Positions 49,237 to 58,828 are shown, numbered from the stretch's first letter. The stretch is DNA of 64,000 nt from Microbacterium thalli (GCF_028737325.1 NZ_JAQZCH010000001.1:1160732-1224731), one strand, 5' to 3'. Numbers and translations are program-made. Notes: generated from the letters alone by a model not told the origin.

Positions 49237-50211
49237 ATGCGCACCACCCGCCTCTTCGCGGCCGCCGCCGTCACGGCCGTCGCCGCGATCGCCCTCGCCG
49301 GCTGCGCCGGCTCTCCCGCCGCCGGCGACACCCCCGCCGCTGCGGAGGACCCGAACTCGCTCGTGCTCGCACTCGTGCCCTCGCAGGACCAGAACGGCCT
49401 CGTCGAGACGGCCACGCCGCTGACGGACTACCTCACCGACGAGCTCGGCATCGAGGTCACCGGAGTCGTCTCGAAGGACTACCAGGCCGCGGTCGAGGCG
49501 ATGGGCGCCGGCCAGGCGCAGATCGGTTTCCTGCCCTCGCTGCAGCTGTGGCAGGCCAACGACATGTACGACGCCGAGGTGGTGCTGCAGACCGAGCGCA
49601 ACGGCAACATCAGCTACCCCGCGCAGTTCATGACCAACAACCCCGACAAGTACTGCGACGACGCCCCCGTCGAACGCGACGGGATGCTGTTCTGCAACGG
49701 CGCGGACGCCATGACCGGTCCGGCCGGCCTCGACTCGATCACGAAGGTCGAGGGCGCGAAGGTCGCCGTCCTCGGCCCCGGCTCGCCCGCGGGCTACATC
49801 TACCCGATCCTCGCGCTGCAGGAGGCGGGGCTCGACACCGACAGCGACATCGAGCAGCTGCCCGTGACCGCCAACGACGCCTCCGTGCTCGCCGTCTACA
49901 ACGGCGACGCCGAGGTCGGGTTCAGCTTCTGGGACGCCCGCACGATCGTGCAGAAGGACACCCCGGATGTCGGTCAAAAGGTCGTCGTGTTCGCGATGAC
50001 CGAAGAGATCCCCAACGACGGCGTCGCCCTCAGCGCCGACCTGTCGCCCGAGCTGCGCGAGCGCATCGCGACCGCGCTCGAGGACTTCTCGAACACCCCC
50101 GAGGGCTCGGAGGTGCTGCAGAGCATCTACTCGATCACCAAGCTCGCTCCCGCCGACGCCGACTCGCTCGACGTCGTGGCGCGCGCGGCACAGGCTCTCG
50201 GACTGCAGTGA
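49237..50211 (+). CDS. phnD: Phosphonate-type ABC importer substrate-binding lipoprotein
   Basis: A 324-residue lipoprotein: signal peptide of 22 residues ending in the lipobox LAGC (lipidated Cys23), then a PhnD-type periplasmic-binding fold (PHNDLIKE) with [45 protein letters not shown] and [19 protein letters not shown], the loop that binds the phosphonate/phosphite anion in the family. Two cysteines (YCDD, LFCNG) may form a disulphide. GAAGGAC lies 9 nt before the ATG. The ligand could be phosphonate, phosphite, phosphate ester or another oxyanion; the sequence does not decide. Confidence 0.9.
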   Translation: MRTTRLFAAAAVTAVAAIALAGCAGSPAAGDTPAAAEDPNSLVLALVPSQDQNGLVETATPLTDYLTDELGIEVTGVVSKDYQAAVEAMGAGQAQIGFLPSLQLWQANDMYDAEVVLQTERNGNISYPAQFMTNNPDKYCDDAPVERDGMLFCNGADAMTGPAGLDSITKVEGAKVAVLGPGSPAGYIYPILALQEAGLDTDSDIEQLPVTANDASVLAVYNGDAEVGFSFWDARTIVQKDTPDVGQKVVVFAMTEEIPNDGVALSADLSPELRERIATALEDFSNTPEGSEVLQSIYSITKLAPADADSLDVVARAAQALGLQ

Positions 50212-51026
50212 TCGAGGCCACCGCAGGCGATGCCGGGGCTGCGGCCCCGGCATCGCCGTCCTCGATCCGGCTGCGCGACGTCACGGTGCGCTATCCGAAC
50301 GGCACCCTGGGGCTGCGCGGTGTCTCGCTCGACATCCCCGCCGGCGAGATGGTGGCGGTGGTCGGGCTCTCGGGCTCCGGCAAGTCCACACTCATCCGCA
50401 CCATCAACGGGCTCGTCCCCATCACCTCCGGCTCGCTCATGGTCGGCGACGTGCGGGTCGACGCCGCCCGCGGCCGAGAGCTGCGCCGTCTGCGCGGCGA
50501 CATCGGCATGGTGTTCCAGGGCTTCAACCTCGCCGGACGCACGAGCGTCATGAACAACGTGCTCGTCGGCAGGCTGGCGCACACGCCGGTGTGGCGCACC
50601 CTCGTCGGCGCCTATCGCGCAGACGACCGGCGTCTCGCCTGCGAAGCGCTCGACCGCGTCGGCATGCTGGCGCGCGTCTGGGACCGCGCCTCGGCGCTGT
50701 CGGGCGGTCAGCAGCAGCGTGTCGCGATCGCCCGCGCTCTCGCGCAGCAGCCGCGCATCGTCCTCGCCGACGAGCCCGTCGCGAGCCTCGACCCGCCGAC
50801 CGCGCACGGCGTGATGAAGGACCTGCAGCGCGTCAACCTCGACCTCGGCATCACGGTGCTGGTCAACCTGCACCTGCTGGATCTCGCACGCACCTACGGG
50901 GTGCGCCTCATCGGGATGCGCGGGGGAGAGGTCGTCTACGACGGGACGGCGGCGGATGCCACCGACGCCGACTTCGCGGGCATCTACGGCCGGTCGCTGA
51001 CGGCCGAGGACCGGCTCGACGCGTGA
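50208..51026 (+). CDS. phnC: Phosphonate-type ABC importer ATPase
   Basis: A 272-residue ATPase of the PhnC group: Walker [10 protein letters not shown] (about residues 55-63), Q-loop [23 protein letters not shown] (the PhnC-type sequence), signature [15 protein letters not shown], Walker [14 protein letters not shown] and switch His in LVNLHLLD. The GTG start overlaps the phnD stop by 4 nt (GTGA); the next gene overlaps its end in the same way. Confidence 0.92.
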   Translation: MIEATAGDAGAAAPASPSSIRLRDVTVRYPNGTLGLRGVSLDIPAGEMVAVVGLSGSGKSTLIRTINGLVPITSGSLMVGDVRVDAARGRELRRLRGDIGMVFQGFNLAGRTSVMNNVLVGRLAHTPVWRTLVGAYRADDRRLACEALDRVGMLARVWDRASALSGGQQQRVAIARALAQQPRIVLADEPVASLDPPTAHGVMKDLQRVNLDLGITVLVNLHLLDLARTYGVRLIGMRGGEVVYDGTAADATDADFAGIYGRSLTAEDRLDA

Positions 51027-51841
51027 GCGGCACGAGCTCGGTGGCCCCGAACAGCCTCGTGGTGCCGACGCGTCCGCCCGGCCGCGCCGTGCCCTGGATC
51101 GTCGCGGCGGTCGTGGCGGCCATCACCGTCGTGACCTGCCTGCCGGGCATCGGGGTCGGCCTCGACCTCTCGGGCATCGTCCGCAACTGGCAGCACGGCG
51201 CCGACAAGGTCCTCGGTCTGCTGCAGCCCGACTGGTCGTTCTTCCCGCGGACGGTGGCGCCGCTGCTCGAGACGTTGCAGATGGCCGTCATCGGCACCGT
51301 CGTCGGCGCCGCGCTGTCGCTTCCGCTCAGCCTCTGGGCCGCGCGCCCGACCAACCCGAACCGGTGGGCCCGTGGTGCCGTGCGCACCGCGCTGAACATC
51401 GTGCGCAGCGTTCCGGATCTGCTGTCGGCGGCGATCCTCGTCGCCATGGTGGGTGTCGGGGCGCTGCCCGGCATCCTCGCCCTCGTCGTGTTCAACGTCG
51501 GCATCGTCGTCAAGCTCGTCTCGGAGTCGATCGACGCCATGGACACCGGCCCCCTCGAAGCGGGGCGCGCGGCCGGGGGGACGCAGCTGCAGATCAACCG
51601 CACGCTCGCGCTGCCCGACACCTGGCCCGCCTACGCGGCGCAGACCCTCTACGTGCTCGAGCTCAACGTGCGCGCCTCGACCGTGCTCGGGCTCGTCGGT
51701 GCCGGCGGCATGGGACTCATCATCGACGCGGTCCGCACCTTCTACCGGTACGACCAGCTGTCGCTCATCATCCTCGAGATCCTCGTCGTCGTGCTCGTCA
51801 TCGACGCCGCGAGTTCCGCTCTCCGTCGGAGGCTCACGTGA
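51023..51841 (+). CDS. phnE: Phosphonate-type ABC importer permease 1
   Basis: A 272-residue inner-membrane permease with about six helices and the EAA-type coupling motif [20 protein letters not shown] near residue 185, followed by [18 protein letters not shown], characteristic of PhnE. It is coupled by 4-nt overlaps to phnC and to the second permease. The two different PhnE subunits imply a heterodimeric channel. Confidence 0.9.
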   Translation: MSGTSSVAPNSLVVPTRPPGRAVPWIVAAVVAAITVVTCLPGIGVGLDLSGIVRNWQHGADKVLGLLQPDWSFFPRTVAPLLETLQMAVIGTVVGAALSLPLSLWAARPTNPNRWARGAVRTALNIVRSVPDLLSAAILVAMVGVGALPGILALVVFNVGIVVKLVSESIDAMDTGPLEAGRAAGGTQLQINRTLALPDTWPAYAAQTLYVLELNVRASTVLGLVGAGGMGLIIDAVRTFYRYDQLSLIILEILVVVLVIDAASSALRRRLT

Positions 51842-52671
51842 CCGCTCCCGTCCTCGCGCACCCGCCCCGGACCCCCGTCCTCGTGGCGCCCCCGCGCCCG
51901 CGCCGCCTCGGCCGCTGGGCGATCGGCGCGGCGGTGACCGTCGTGGTCGTCCTCGCGTTCTGGTCGGTCGACATCACGTGGACGCGCCTGGCCGACCTGC
52001 CGTCCGAACTGGTGCGGTACGGCTGGCTCATGTTCTCGTCGCCGACGTGGGAGAAGCTGCCCGACGCCCTGTGGCAGACCTGGCAGAGCGTGCAGATGGC
52101 ATGGGTGGGCACCGTCCTCGGCATCCTCATCGCCACGCCGCTCAGTCTCGTCGCCGCCCGCGGTTTCGGCCCCGCGTGGCTGCGGGCCCTGCTGCGCTTC
52201 GTGTTCTCGACGATCCGCGCGGTGCCCGAGATCATCTTCGCCATCATCATCCTCTCGATGACGGGACTGACGCCGCTCACGGGAGCCCTCGCGCTCGCGA
52301 TCAACGGCGTCGGCACGCTCGGCAAGTGGGGCTACGAAGCCGTCGAGGCCGTGCCGCCGGGCCCGATCGAGGCCGCCCGCTCGGCCGGCGGCAGTCCCGC
52401 GCAGGTGCTGCGATGGGGCGTATGGCCGCAGGCGACGCCGGTGTTCCTGTCGTTCTGGCTGTACCGCTTCGAGATCAACGTGCGGTCATCGGCTGTGCTG
52501 GGACTCATCGGCGTGGGCGGGATCGGCGACATGCTCACGACGTACACCCAGTACCGTGAGTGGTCGACGGTGGGGATGCTGCTGATCGTGGTCATCGCCG
52601 TGACGATGGCGATCGACGGCGTCTCGGGCCGCATCCGCCGACGGATCATGGAGGGCGCACGTGTCCGGTAA
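51838..52671 (+). CDS. phnE: Phosphonate-type ABC importer permease 2
   Basis: A 277-residue permease similar to the preceding one: about six helices, coupling motif EAARSAGGSPAQVLRWGVWPQ and INVRSSAVLGLIGVGGIGDML. It starts with GTG overlapping the previous stop (GTGA), and its end overlaps the RpiR gene by 11 nt, so the regulator is in the same operon. Confidence 0.9.
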   Translation: MTAPVLAHPPRTPVLVAPPRPRRLGRWAIGAAVTVVVVLAFWSVDITWTRLADLPSELVRYGWLMFSSPTWEKLPDALWQTWQSVQMAWVGTVLGILIATPLSLVAARGFGPAWLRALLRFVFSTIRAVPEIIFAIIILSMTGLTPLTGALALAINGVGTLGKWGYEAVEAVPPGPIEAARSAGGSPAQVLRWGVWPQATPVFLSFWLYRFEINVRSSAVLGLIGVGGIGDMLTTYTQYREWSTVGMLLIVVIAVTMAIDGVSGRIRRRIMEGARVR

Positions 52672-53524
52672 CGCCCCGCCCACCGTTCGCATCCAGGCGT
52701 TGCGTAACAGCATGCAGCCGACCGAGCGACGCGTCGCCGACGCGATCCTCGACGCACCCGACGAGGTCGTCGAGCTGACGGCCCAGCAGCTCGCCGACCG
52801 GGCCGGCGTCGCGCGGTCGTCGGTCGTGCGCGCCTGCCAGACGTTCGGCTTCCGCGGCTACCCGCAGCTGCGGGTCGCGCTCGCCGCTGAGCTCGGCTCG
52901 GGCGCTCCGGCCGTCACCGATCACGGGGGCGGTGTGCTCGGACGTCTGCGGACGGCGATCGACCGGGCCGCCGCGGCGCTGCCGGCGTCGACGAGCCTGC
53001 TCGACGCCGAGGGGCTCGAGCGGGCCCGCGACGCCGTCGTCGGTGCCGGTCGGCTGCTCGTCGTCGCCAACGGGCTCTCGTCGCCGATCGCGAGCGATCT
53101 CGCGATGCGGCTGACGGCGGCGGGCCGACCGGCGGAAGTCATCGCTGACGCGATCGCGCAGCAGATCTCGGCGCGCCAGCTCGGAGCGCGCGACGTGTGC
53201 GTCGTCGTCAGCGGCTCGGGCGCGAACGAGGCGAGCCTGCGCGCCGCGTCGGCGGCAGCCCGCGGGGGAGCGGCGGTCATCGCGATCACCTCGTTCGCGG
53301 CATCGCCGCTGGTCGACCTCGCGACGCACGCGCTGGTGATCGCACCCGCCGGCACGAGCTTCCGCGACGAGCTCGAGCACACCTCGCGCGCGGCACATGC
53401 GCTGTTCGTCGAGGCGTTCGTCGACGAGGTGGCGTCGCGGATGCCGGATGCCGGTGGCGCGGTGCGCGCGCAGGTGCTCGAGATCCTCTCCGACAACCTC
53501 GGCGAGGCCGCGCTCGACCGCTGA
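52661..53524 (+). CDS. MurR/RpiR family transcriptional regulator
   Basis: A 287-residue regulator: N-terminal HTH (ADRAGVARSSVVRACQTFGFRGYPQL, about residues 45-70) and C-terminal SIS sugar-phosphate isomerase-like domain (about 120-260, LLVVANGLSSPIASDLAMRL; VVVSGSGANEASLRAA). RpiR proteins sense phosphorylated sugars. It is encoded in the 3' end of the importer operon, overlapping it by 11 nt, so it presumably regulates it; its ligand may be a phosphorylated sugar, which would suggest that the importer handles a sugar phosphonate or phosphate ester. The PucR gene converges on it 4 bp away. Confidence 0.88.
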   Translation: MSGNAPPTVRIQALRNSMQPTERRVADAILDAPDEVVELTAQQLADRAGVARSSVVRACQTFGFRGYPQLRVALAAELGSGAPAVTDHGGGVLGRLRTAIDRAAAALPASTSLLDAEGLERARDAVVGAGRLLVVANGLSSPIASDLAMRLTAAGRPAEVIADAIAQQISARQLGARDVCVVVSGSGANEASLRAASAAARGGAAVIAITSFAASPLVDLATHALVIAPAGTSFRDELEHTSRAAHALFVEAFVDEVASRMPDAGGAVRAQVLEILSDNLGEAALDR

Positions 53525-53528
53525 GCGA

Positions 53529-55073
53529 TCAGCCCGACAGGCGCAGAGCTGCCCACACCGCGGCGCGGTCGGGGAACGACGACAGGTCGCGCCCGAGCAG
53601 CCGCTGCGCGAGCGCGATCCGTGCGCGGATGGTGTGCCGGTGCAGGCCGAGAGCGCGGGCCGTCGCCTCGTGCGCGCCGTCGTGCTCGAGCCAGGTCGTC
53701 AGGGTCGCGGTCAGCGCGGTGCCGTGGCGGGCGTCGTGGCTGCGCAGGCGCTCGAGCTCCGCGCCCGCTCGCGCTCGCGCGGCCGGCGTCGCGAGATCGC
53801 CGAGCAGGTCGCCGGGGGCGTCGGCGATGTCGGTCGCGGCGCCAAGACGGCCCCGGTCACGGGCCAGGCGCGCCCGCTCGCGCGCGGTGGCGAGGTCGGC
53901 GTCGGTCGCCGCGTCGGCGACGCCGAGGCGCCAGGTCAGGCGCTCGGCGACGTCGTCGAGCAGGGGGCGGTCGGATGCCGCTGCCACGAGCAGCACGCCG
54001 TCGTCGTCGCGGCCGTAGAACAGGCGGCCGTTCGTGGCGAGCTGGTCGAGCAGCTCGCGGGCGCCCGTGGGGGCGGCGCTGTCGGCCAGCGCGACGACGT
54101 ACGGCGCGGACGGGTGGCCGCCCCACGCATCCACGGCAACGTCGCGGACGAGCTCGGGGCGGCCCCCGACGAGGAGGTCGACGAGCGCCGCCCGCAGCCG
54201 GCTCCACGCACCCGCCGTCATCCGCCGTTGCTCGAGCGCGAGCCCCGTCGTCCCGACCACGGCGGTCACGACGGCGCGCGCCTCCTGGTCGAGGTCGACG
54301 CCCGCCGTGGCGAGGACGCCGCGGCGCCCGCCGGACCCCAGGGTCTGCAGGGTCACCGCGGTGCCGTGCAGTCGCATCGCGGCGCCGGTGCCGCCGCCGC
54401 GTCGGAGCAGAGCGGCGGCTTCGGCGTCGACGGCCTCGCGCAGCCGGGAGTTCGCGCCGACGTCGGCCGCGCCGTGCGCGTGCGACAGTGCGCCCGACGC
54501 GTCGTACAGCCCGACCCAGGCGCCGAGCTGACGGGCGAGCTCGGCCAGGGTCGCGTCGAAGCCGTCGGGTCGCAGCGCGGCGAGGGCGAGGGCGCGCTGC
54601 GCGTCGAGCGCCCAGCTGCGACGGGCGTAGGCCTGGGCCGCGATCGCCTCGGCGGCGGCTCGCGCCACGGCGATGAAGGGGGTCCGATAGGGCACCTCGA
54701 ACAGCGGGATGCCGGCGCGCTCGCACGCGGCGCGCAACGATTCGGGGATGCCGTCGCGCACGACCTCGGTGCCGAAGCCCAGGCCGCGGACGCCTCGGGC
54801 CCGCAGCCGCGTGACGTAGTCCTCGGCGCCGCTGCTCTCGCCGTCGGCGCCGCCGTCGAGGAAACCGTCGACGAACTGAGTGCCCGTCGTCAGCAGCACG
54901 ACGTCCTCCGACAGGAACGGGGTGGGGTCGGCGAGGTCCGAGCTGTGGACCCAGCGCACGCCGGCGTCGAGCGCCGCATCATCGGCAGCGGTCGCCAGGT
55001 GCAGCTCGAGCTCGCGCCGGGCGAGCAGTGCCCGCAGGGTCGGCGCGGGCGCGGGCTGTGAGACGGCGGACAT
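53529..55073 (-). CDS. PucR family transcriptional regulator
   Basis: A 514-residue regulator with the PucR N-terminal purine-catabolism-like domain (LRALLARRELELHLATAADD; DLADPTPFLSEDVVLLTTGT; RARGVRGLGFGTEV), a central GAF-like/GGDEF-like region and a C-terminal PucR HTH_30 (ATARALGLHRHTIRARIALAQRLLGRDL). It is divergent from gabT and is likely to control the GABA/putrescine operon. The start ATG 55073 has AGGA 5 nt upstream; an ATG at 55079 is also possible. Two direct repeats CTGTAC lie in the intergenic space and are candidate binding sites. It ends 4 bp from the RpiR gene. Confidence 0.88.
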   Translation of the reverse strand: MSAVSQPAPAPTLRALLARRELELHLATAADDAALDAGVRWVHSSDLADPTPFLSEDVVLLTTGTQFVDGFLDGGADGESSGAEDYVTRLRARGVRGLGFGTEVVRDGIPESLRAACERAGIPLFEVPYRTPFIAVARAAAEAIAAQAYARRSWALDAQRALALAALRPDGFDATLAELARQLGAWVGLYDASGALSHAHGAADVGANSRLREAVDAEAAALLRRGGGTGAAMRLHGTAVTLQTLGSGGRRGVLATAGVDLDQEARAVVTAVVGTTGLALEQRRMTAGAWSRLRAALVDLLVGGRPELVRDVAVDAWGGHPSAPYVVALADSAAPTGARELLDQLATNGRLFYGRDDDGVLLVAAASDRPLLDDVAERLTWRLGVADAATDADLATARERARLARDRGRLGAATDIADAPGDLLGDLATPAARARAGAELERLRSHDARHGTALTATLTTWLEHDGAHEATARALGLHRHTIRARIALAQRLLGRDLSSFPDRAAVWAALRLSG

Positions 55074-55080
55074 CGGCATC

Positions 55081-55120
55081 CTGTACGTGCGGGCGATAAG
55101 AGGTGCGCTCACTGTACACG
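55081..55120. promoter_or_regulatory. Direct repeats CTGTACGTG and CTGTACACG between pucR-type gene and gabT
   Basis: CTGTACGTG (55081-55089) and CTGTACACG (55112-55120) are spaced 31 bp start to start, close to three helical turns. They lie between the divergent regulator and gabT starts and could be PucR binding sites; this is inference from position only. Confidence 0.4.
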
Positions 55121-55151
55121 GCGGCGAGTGCGGCCACGGCGGCACGCGTCC

Positions 55152-55157
55152 TACTGT
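55152..55157 (+). promoter_or_regulatory. Leaderless -10 element of gabT (TACTGT)
   Basis: TACTGT is followed by exactly 6 nt and the gabT ATG at 55164; no convincing ribosome site is present. Confidence 0.6.
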
Positions 55158-55163
55158 CGCGGG

Positions 55164-56522
55164 ATGAGCACCATGACCTCGACGCCGACCATCCCCCTCG
55201 GCGGCCCGACCCTCCCGCAGGAGCGTCGCGTCGTCACCGCGATCCCGGGGCCGCGCTCCGAGGAGCTGCTGGCGCGCAAGGCGGCGGCGGTGCCCGCGGG
55301 CGTCGGGCACACCGCGCCGATCCACGCGGTGGCCGCCGGCGGCGGCGTCGTGGTCGATGCGGACGGCAACTCGCTCATCGACCTCGGGTCGGGCATCGCC
55401 GTCACCTCGGTCGGCAACGCGCATCCCGCCGTCGTCGCTGCCGTGCAGGCCCAGGTCGCGCAGTTCACCCACACCTGTTTCATGGTCTCGCCCTACGAGT
55501 CCTACGTCGCCGTCGCGGAGGCCCTGAACCGGCTCGCCCCCGGCGACCACGAGAAGAAGACGGCGCTGTTCAACTCCGGCGCCGAAGCGGTCGAGAACGC
55601 GGTGAAGATCGCGCGCAAGGCGACGGGACGCTCCGCGGTCGTCGCCTTCGATCACGGCTACCACGGACGCACCAACCTGACGATGGCGCTGACGGCGAAG
55701 TCGATGCCCTACAAGAGCGGCTTCGGCCCGTTCGCGCCCGAGGTCTACCGGGCGCCGATGTCGTATCCGTTCCGCGACGGCCTCTCGGGTGCCGATGCCG
55801 CGGCCCGGTCGATCTCGCTGATCGAGAAGCAGATCGGCGCCGACAACCTCGCCGCGGTCATCATCGAGCCGATCCAGGGCGAGGGCGGTTTCATCGTCCC
55901 CGCCGACGGGTTCCTGCCGGCGCTGGCCGACTGGTGCCGCGAGCACGGCGTCGTCTTCATCGCCGACGAGGTGCAGACCGGGTTCGCCCGCACCGGCGCG
56001 ATGTTCGCCAGCGAGCACTTCGGCATCGTCCCCGACCTCATCACGACCGCCAAGGGCATCGCCGCCGGCCTGCCGCTCGCCGCCGTCACCGGGCGCGCCG
56101 AGATCATGGATGCGTCGCACCCGGGCGGGCTGGGCGGCACGTACGGGGGCAACCCCGTCGCCTGCGCGGCTGCGCTCGCCGCGATCGACGCGTTCGAGAA
56201 CGACGGGCTCATCGAACGCGCGCGGCAGCTCGGCGAACACCTCACCACGCGCCTCGAGGCGCTCCGTGCGGCCGACCCGCGCGTCGGCGAGGTGCGCGGA
56301 CTCGGCGCCATGATCGCGGCCGAGTTCGTCGACCCCGAGACGGGCGCGCCGGATGCCGCCCTGACCGCGGCCGTCGCGAAGGCGTGCATCGCGCAGGGTG
56401 TGATCGTGCTCACGTGCGGCACCTACGGCAACGTCATCCGCTTCCTGCCGCCGCTGGCGATCTCGGACGAGCTGCTCGACGACGGGCTCGACGTCGTGGC
56501 GGCCGCCCTCGCGGCGGCCTGA
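55164..56522 (+). CDS. gabT: 4-Aminobutyrate-2-oxoglutarate transaminase
   Basis: A 452-residue class III aminotransferase converting GABA and 2-oxoglutarate to succinic semialdehyde and glutamate. Motifs: FNSGAEAVENAVKIARKATG (phosphate binding), YHGRTNLTMALTAK, IIEPIQGEGGFIVP, VVFIADEVQTGFARTG (Asp contacting the pyridine N) and the Schiff-base Lys297 in TTAKGIAAGLPLAAVTG. It is the first gene of a plus-strand set that continues with an amine oxidase, a universal stress protein, a permease and two aldehyde dehydrogenases. Confidence 0.92.
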   Translation: MSTMTSTPTIPLGGPTLPQERRVVTAIPGPRSEELLARKAAAVPAGVGHTAPIHAVAAGGGVVVDADGNSLIDLGSGIAVTSVGNAHPAVVAAVQAQVAQFTHTCFMVSPYESYVAVAEALNRLAPGDHEKKTALFNSGAEAVENAVKIARKATGRSAVVAFDHGYHGRTNLTMALTAKSMPYKSGFGPFAPEVYRAPMSYPFRDGLSGADAAARSISLIEKQIGADNLAAVIIEPIQGEGGFIVPADGFLPALADWCREHGVVFIADEVQTGFARTGAMFASEHFGIVPDLITTAKGIAAGLPLAAVTGRAEIMDASHPGGLGGTYGGNPVACAAALAAIDAFENDGLIERARQLGEHLTTRLEALRAADPRVGEVRGLGAMIAAEFVDPETGAPDAALTAAVAKACIAQGVIVLTCGTYGNVIRFLPPLAISDELLDDGLDVVAAALAAA

Positions 56523-56567
56523 TCGGGCCCGGCCCCGCACCTCACGCATCGGAACGAAGGAGTCGCA

Positions 56568-57926
56568 ATGACTGAGATCACCCGCGCCGTCGCGATCGTC
56601 GGAGCCGGCGCCGCCGGCCTGACCGCGGCGAACGACCTGCGCAAGGCCGGCCTGTCGGTCGTCGTGCTCGAGGCGCGCGAGCGCGTCGGAGGCCGGCTGT
56701 GGACCGAGGAGATCGACGGCGCGATGCTCGAGCTCGGCGGGCAGTGGGTTTCACCCGACCAGCACGCGCTCATCGAGACGCTGGCCGACCTCGGGCTCGA
56801 GACCTACGAGCGCTATCGCGACGGCGACAGCGTGTACGTCGGTCCCGATGGCGAGGCGCGGCGGTTCCGGGGCGAGATGTTCCCCGTGGCGCCCGAGACC
56901 GAGCGCGTCATCGACGAGATCACCGAGCGTCTGGACGCCATGGTCGCCGAGATCGACCCCGACCGGCCGTGGGCGCACGAGCGCGCCGCCGAGTGGGACA
57001 CCATCTCGTGGGATGCCTGGCTGCGTCAGCAGACCGATGACGACGAGGCGGTGCGCAACCTCGCCTTCGCCACCGGATCGGCGATGCTGACCAAGCCGAC
57101 GCACTCGTTCTCGCTACTGCAGTCGCTGCTGATGGCCGCCTCGGCGGGGTCGTACTCGAACCTCGTCGACGCCGACTTCATCCTCGACAAGCGCGTGGTC
57201 GGCGGTCTGCAGCGGGTGCCCCTGCGGCTGGCCGAGCGCCTGGGCGATGACGTGCTGCTGAACCAGCCGGTGCGGACGATCGAGTACTCGGATGCCGGCG
57301 CCGTCCTGCGCACCGACGAGCTCACCGTCCGCGCACGGCGCGTCGTGCTCGCCGTGGCGCCCGTGCTCTACAACCGCATCACCTTCGTGCCCCCGCTGCC
57401 GCGGCTCAAGCACCAGATGCACCAGCACCTCTCGATGGGGTTCGTCATCAAGGTGCACGCCGTCTACGACCGCCCGTTCTGGCGCGAGCAGGGGCTCTCG
57501 GGCACGGCGTTCAGCCCGTACGAGGTGTCGCACGAGGCGTACGACAACACCAACCACGGTGACGAGCGCGGCACGCTCGTGGCGTTCGTGTCGGACCGTA
57601 CCGCCGACGACCTCTTCCGCCTGTCGGCCGACGAGCGCCGCGAGCGGATCCTCGAGTCGCTCTCGCACTACTACGGCCCCGAGGCGAAGCAGCCGGTCGT
57701 CTACTACGAGAGCGACTGGGGCAGCGAGGAGTGGACCCGCGGCGCGTACGCGGCGAGCTTCGACCTCGGCGGTCTCACCCGCTACGGTGCCGAGCAGCTC
57801 GAACTGGTCGATCCGCTGCATGTCGCCTGCAGCGACCTTGCGGGCCTGGGCTACCAGCACGTCGACGGCGCGATCCGCATGGGGCACCGCGTCGCTGACG
57901 AGATCCTCGCGGCGGACCGGGCATGA
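56568..57926 (+). CDS. FAD-dependent amine oxidase, putrescine oxidase type
   Basis: A 452-residue flavin amine oxidase: FAD-binding GAGAAGLTAANDL (residues 12-24), EARERVGGRLWTEEIDGAMLELGGQW typical of the MAO/putrescine oxidase family, and a C-terminal FAD contact ACSDLAGLGYQHVDGAIRMG. Enzymes of this type in Rhodococcus and Kocuria oxidise putrescine to 4-aminobutanal and H2O2. AAGGAG lies 6 nt before the ATG. Its stop overlaps the universal stress protein start by 4 nt. Substrate assignment is inferred from the neighbouring GABA genes. Confidence 0.88.
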   Translation: MTEITRAVAIVGAGAAGLTAANDLRKAGLSVVVLEARERVGGRLWTEEIDGAMLELGGQWVSPDQHALIETLADLGLETYERYRDGDSVYVGPDGEARRFRGEMFPVAPETERVIDEITERLDAMVAEIDPDRPWAHERAAEWDTISWDAWLRQQTDDDEAVRNLAFATGSAMLTKPTHSFSLLQSLLMAASAGSYSNLVDADFILDKRVVGGLQRVPLRLAERLGDDVLLNQPVRTIEYSDAGAVLRTDELTVRARRVVLAVAPVLYNRITFVPPLPRLKHQMHQHLSMGFVIKVHAVYDRPFWREQGLSGTAFSPYEVSHEAYDNTNHGDERGTLVAFVSDRTADDLFRLSADERRERILESLSHYYGPEAKQPVVYYESDWGSEEWTRGAYAASFDLGGLTRYGAEQLELVDPLHVACSDLAGLGYQHVDGAIRMGHRVADEILAADRA

Positions 57927-58828
57927 GCGCTCCCCTCGGCGGTGGCGACCGCATCGTCGTCGGCTACACGGCGACCAAGGCCGGCCGTGACGCGGTCGCC
58001 TTCGCGAGCCGCCTGGCCGCGGCATCCGGTTCGGCTCTGCACCTCGTGCTCGTTCTGCCCGCGCAGAAGCCGGGGATCGTGCCGCCCGACGCCGGGTACG
58101 AGCGCCTCGTGCGCGAGCAGGCGGCCGGGTGGTTGCGGGAGGGCGCCGCGACGGTGCCCGAGGAGATCCCGCACCGCGCCCACGTCCGGTACGGCGAGTC
58201 GGTCGCGGCCGGCCTCGTCGACACGGCGGACGAGCTCGGTGCATCGCTGATCGTGGTCGGCGGCGCCGACGGCGGCCACCGCGGGCGCCATCGCCTCGGC
58301 ACGACCGCGACCGAGCTGGTGCATTCCTCCGATGTTCCGGTGGCTCTCGTCCCGCGCGGCGCGCGGCGCATCACGCTCGAGACCGGGATCACGCGCCTGA
58401 CCGCGGCGGTGGGGGAGCGCGAGGGAACGGAGCTGCTGGTCGAGGAGACCATCCGGCTGGCCGCGGCGACGGGCGTTCCGGTGCGGCTGCTCTCGCTCGT
58501 CGCGCTCGACCTGCCCGCCGGCCTCGACACCGGCGCCATCCGAACGGTCAGCGACACCCACGCGCAGGAGGTGCTGGGCGAGGTGCGATCGGCTCTTCCC
58601 GCCGACGCCGACGTGACGGCGGTCGTCGCGGCCGGCGACGGGATCGAGGATGCCGCCGGGCAGCTCGAGTGGGAGGCCGGCGAGATCGTCCTCGTCGGTT
58701 CCAGTCGTCTGGCGCAGCCGCGCCGGCTGTTCCTCGGCTCGACGGCGGCCCGGATGCTGCGCGTCGTGACCGCCCCCATGATCGTGGTGCCCCGCACCCG
58801 CAGCGAGCGCGAAGGAGCGAGCGCATGA
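57923..58828 (+). CDS. Universal stress protein with two UspA domains
   Basis: A 301-residue protein with two UspA domains: the first (residues about 10-150) begins RIVVGYTATKAGRDAVAFA and has the nucleotide-binding loop GGADGGHRGRHRLGTTATELVHSSDVPVALVP; the second (about 155-297) ends VGSSRLAQPRRLFLGSTAARMLRVVTAPMIVVP. It overlaps both the amine oxidase and the permease genes by 4 nt. USPs embedded next to amino acid permeases are found in actinobacteria and may regulate transport, but this is not established for this family. Confidence 0.9.
   Translation: MSAPLGGGDRIVVGYTATKAGRDAVAFASRLAAASGSALHLVLVLPAQKPGIVPPDAGYERLVREQAAGWLREGAATVPEEIPHRAHVRYGESVAAGLVDTADELGASLIVVGGADGGHRGRHRLGTTATELVHSSDVPVALVPRGARRITLETGITRLTAAVGEREGTELLVEETIRLAAATGVPVRLLSLVALDLPAGLDTGAIRTVSDTHAQEVLGEVRSALPADADVTAVVAAGDGIEDAAGQLEWEAGEIVLVGSSRLAQPRRLFLGSTAARMLRVVTAPMIVVPRTRSEREGASA

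Noticed and set aside
55074..56549. N-terminal extension of the PucR reading frame to about 1000 residues
   Set aside because: The extra part is antisense to gabT and has no domain; the PucR domain begins right after the ATG at 55073.
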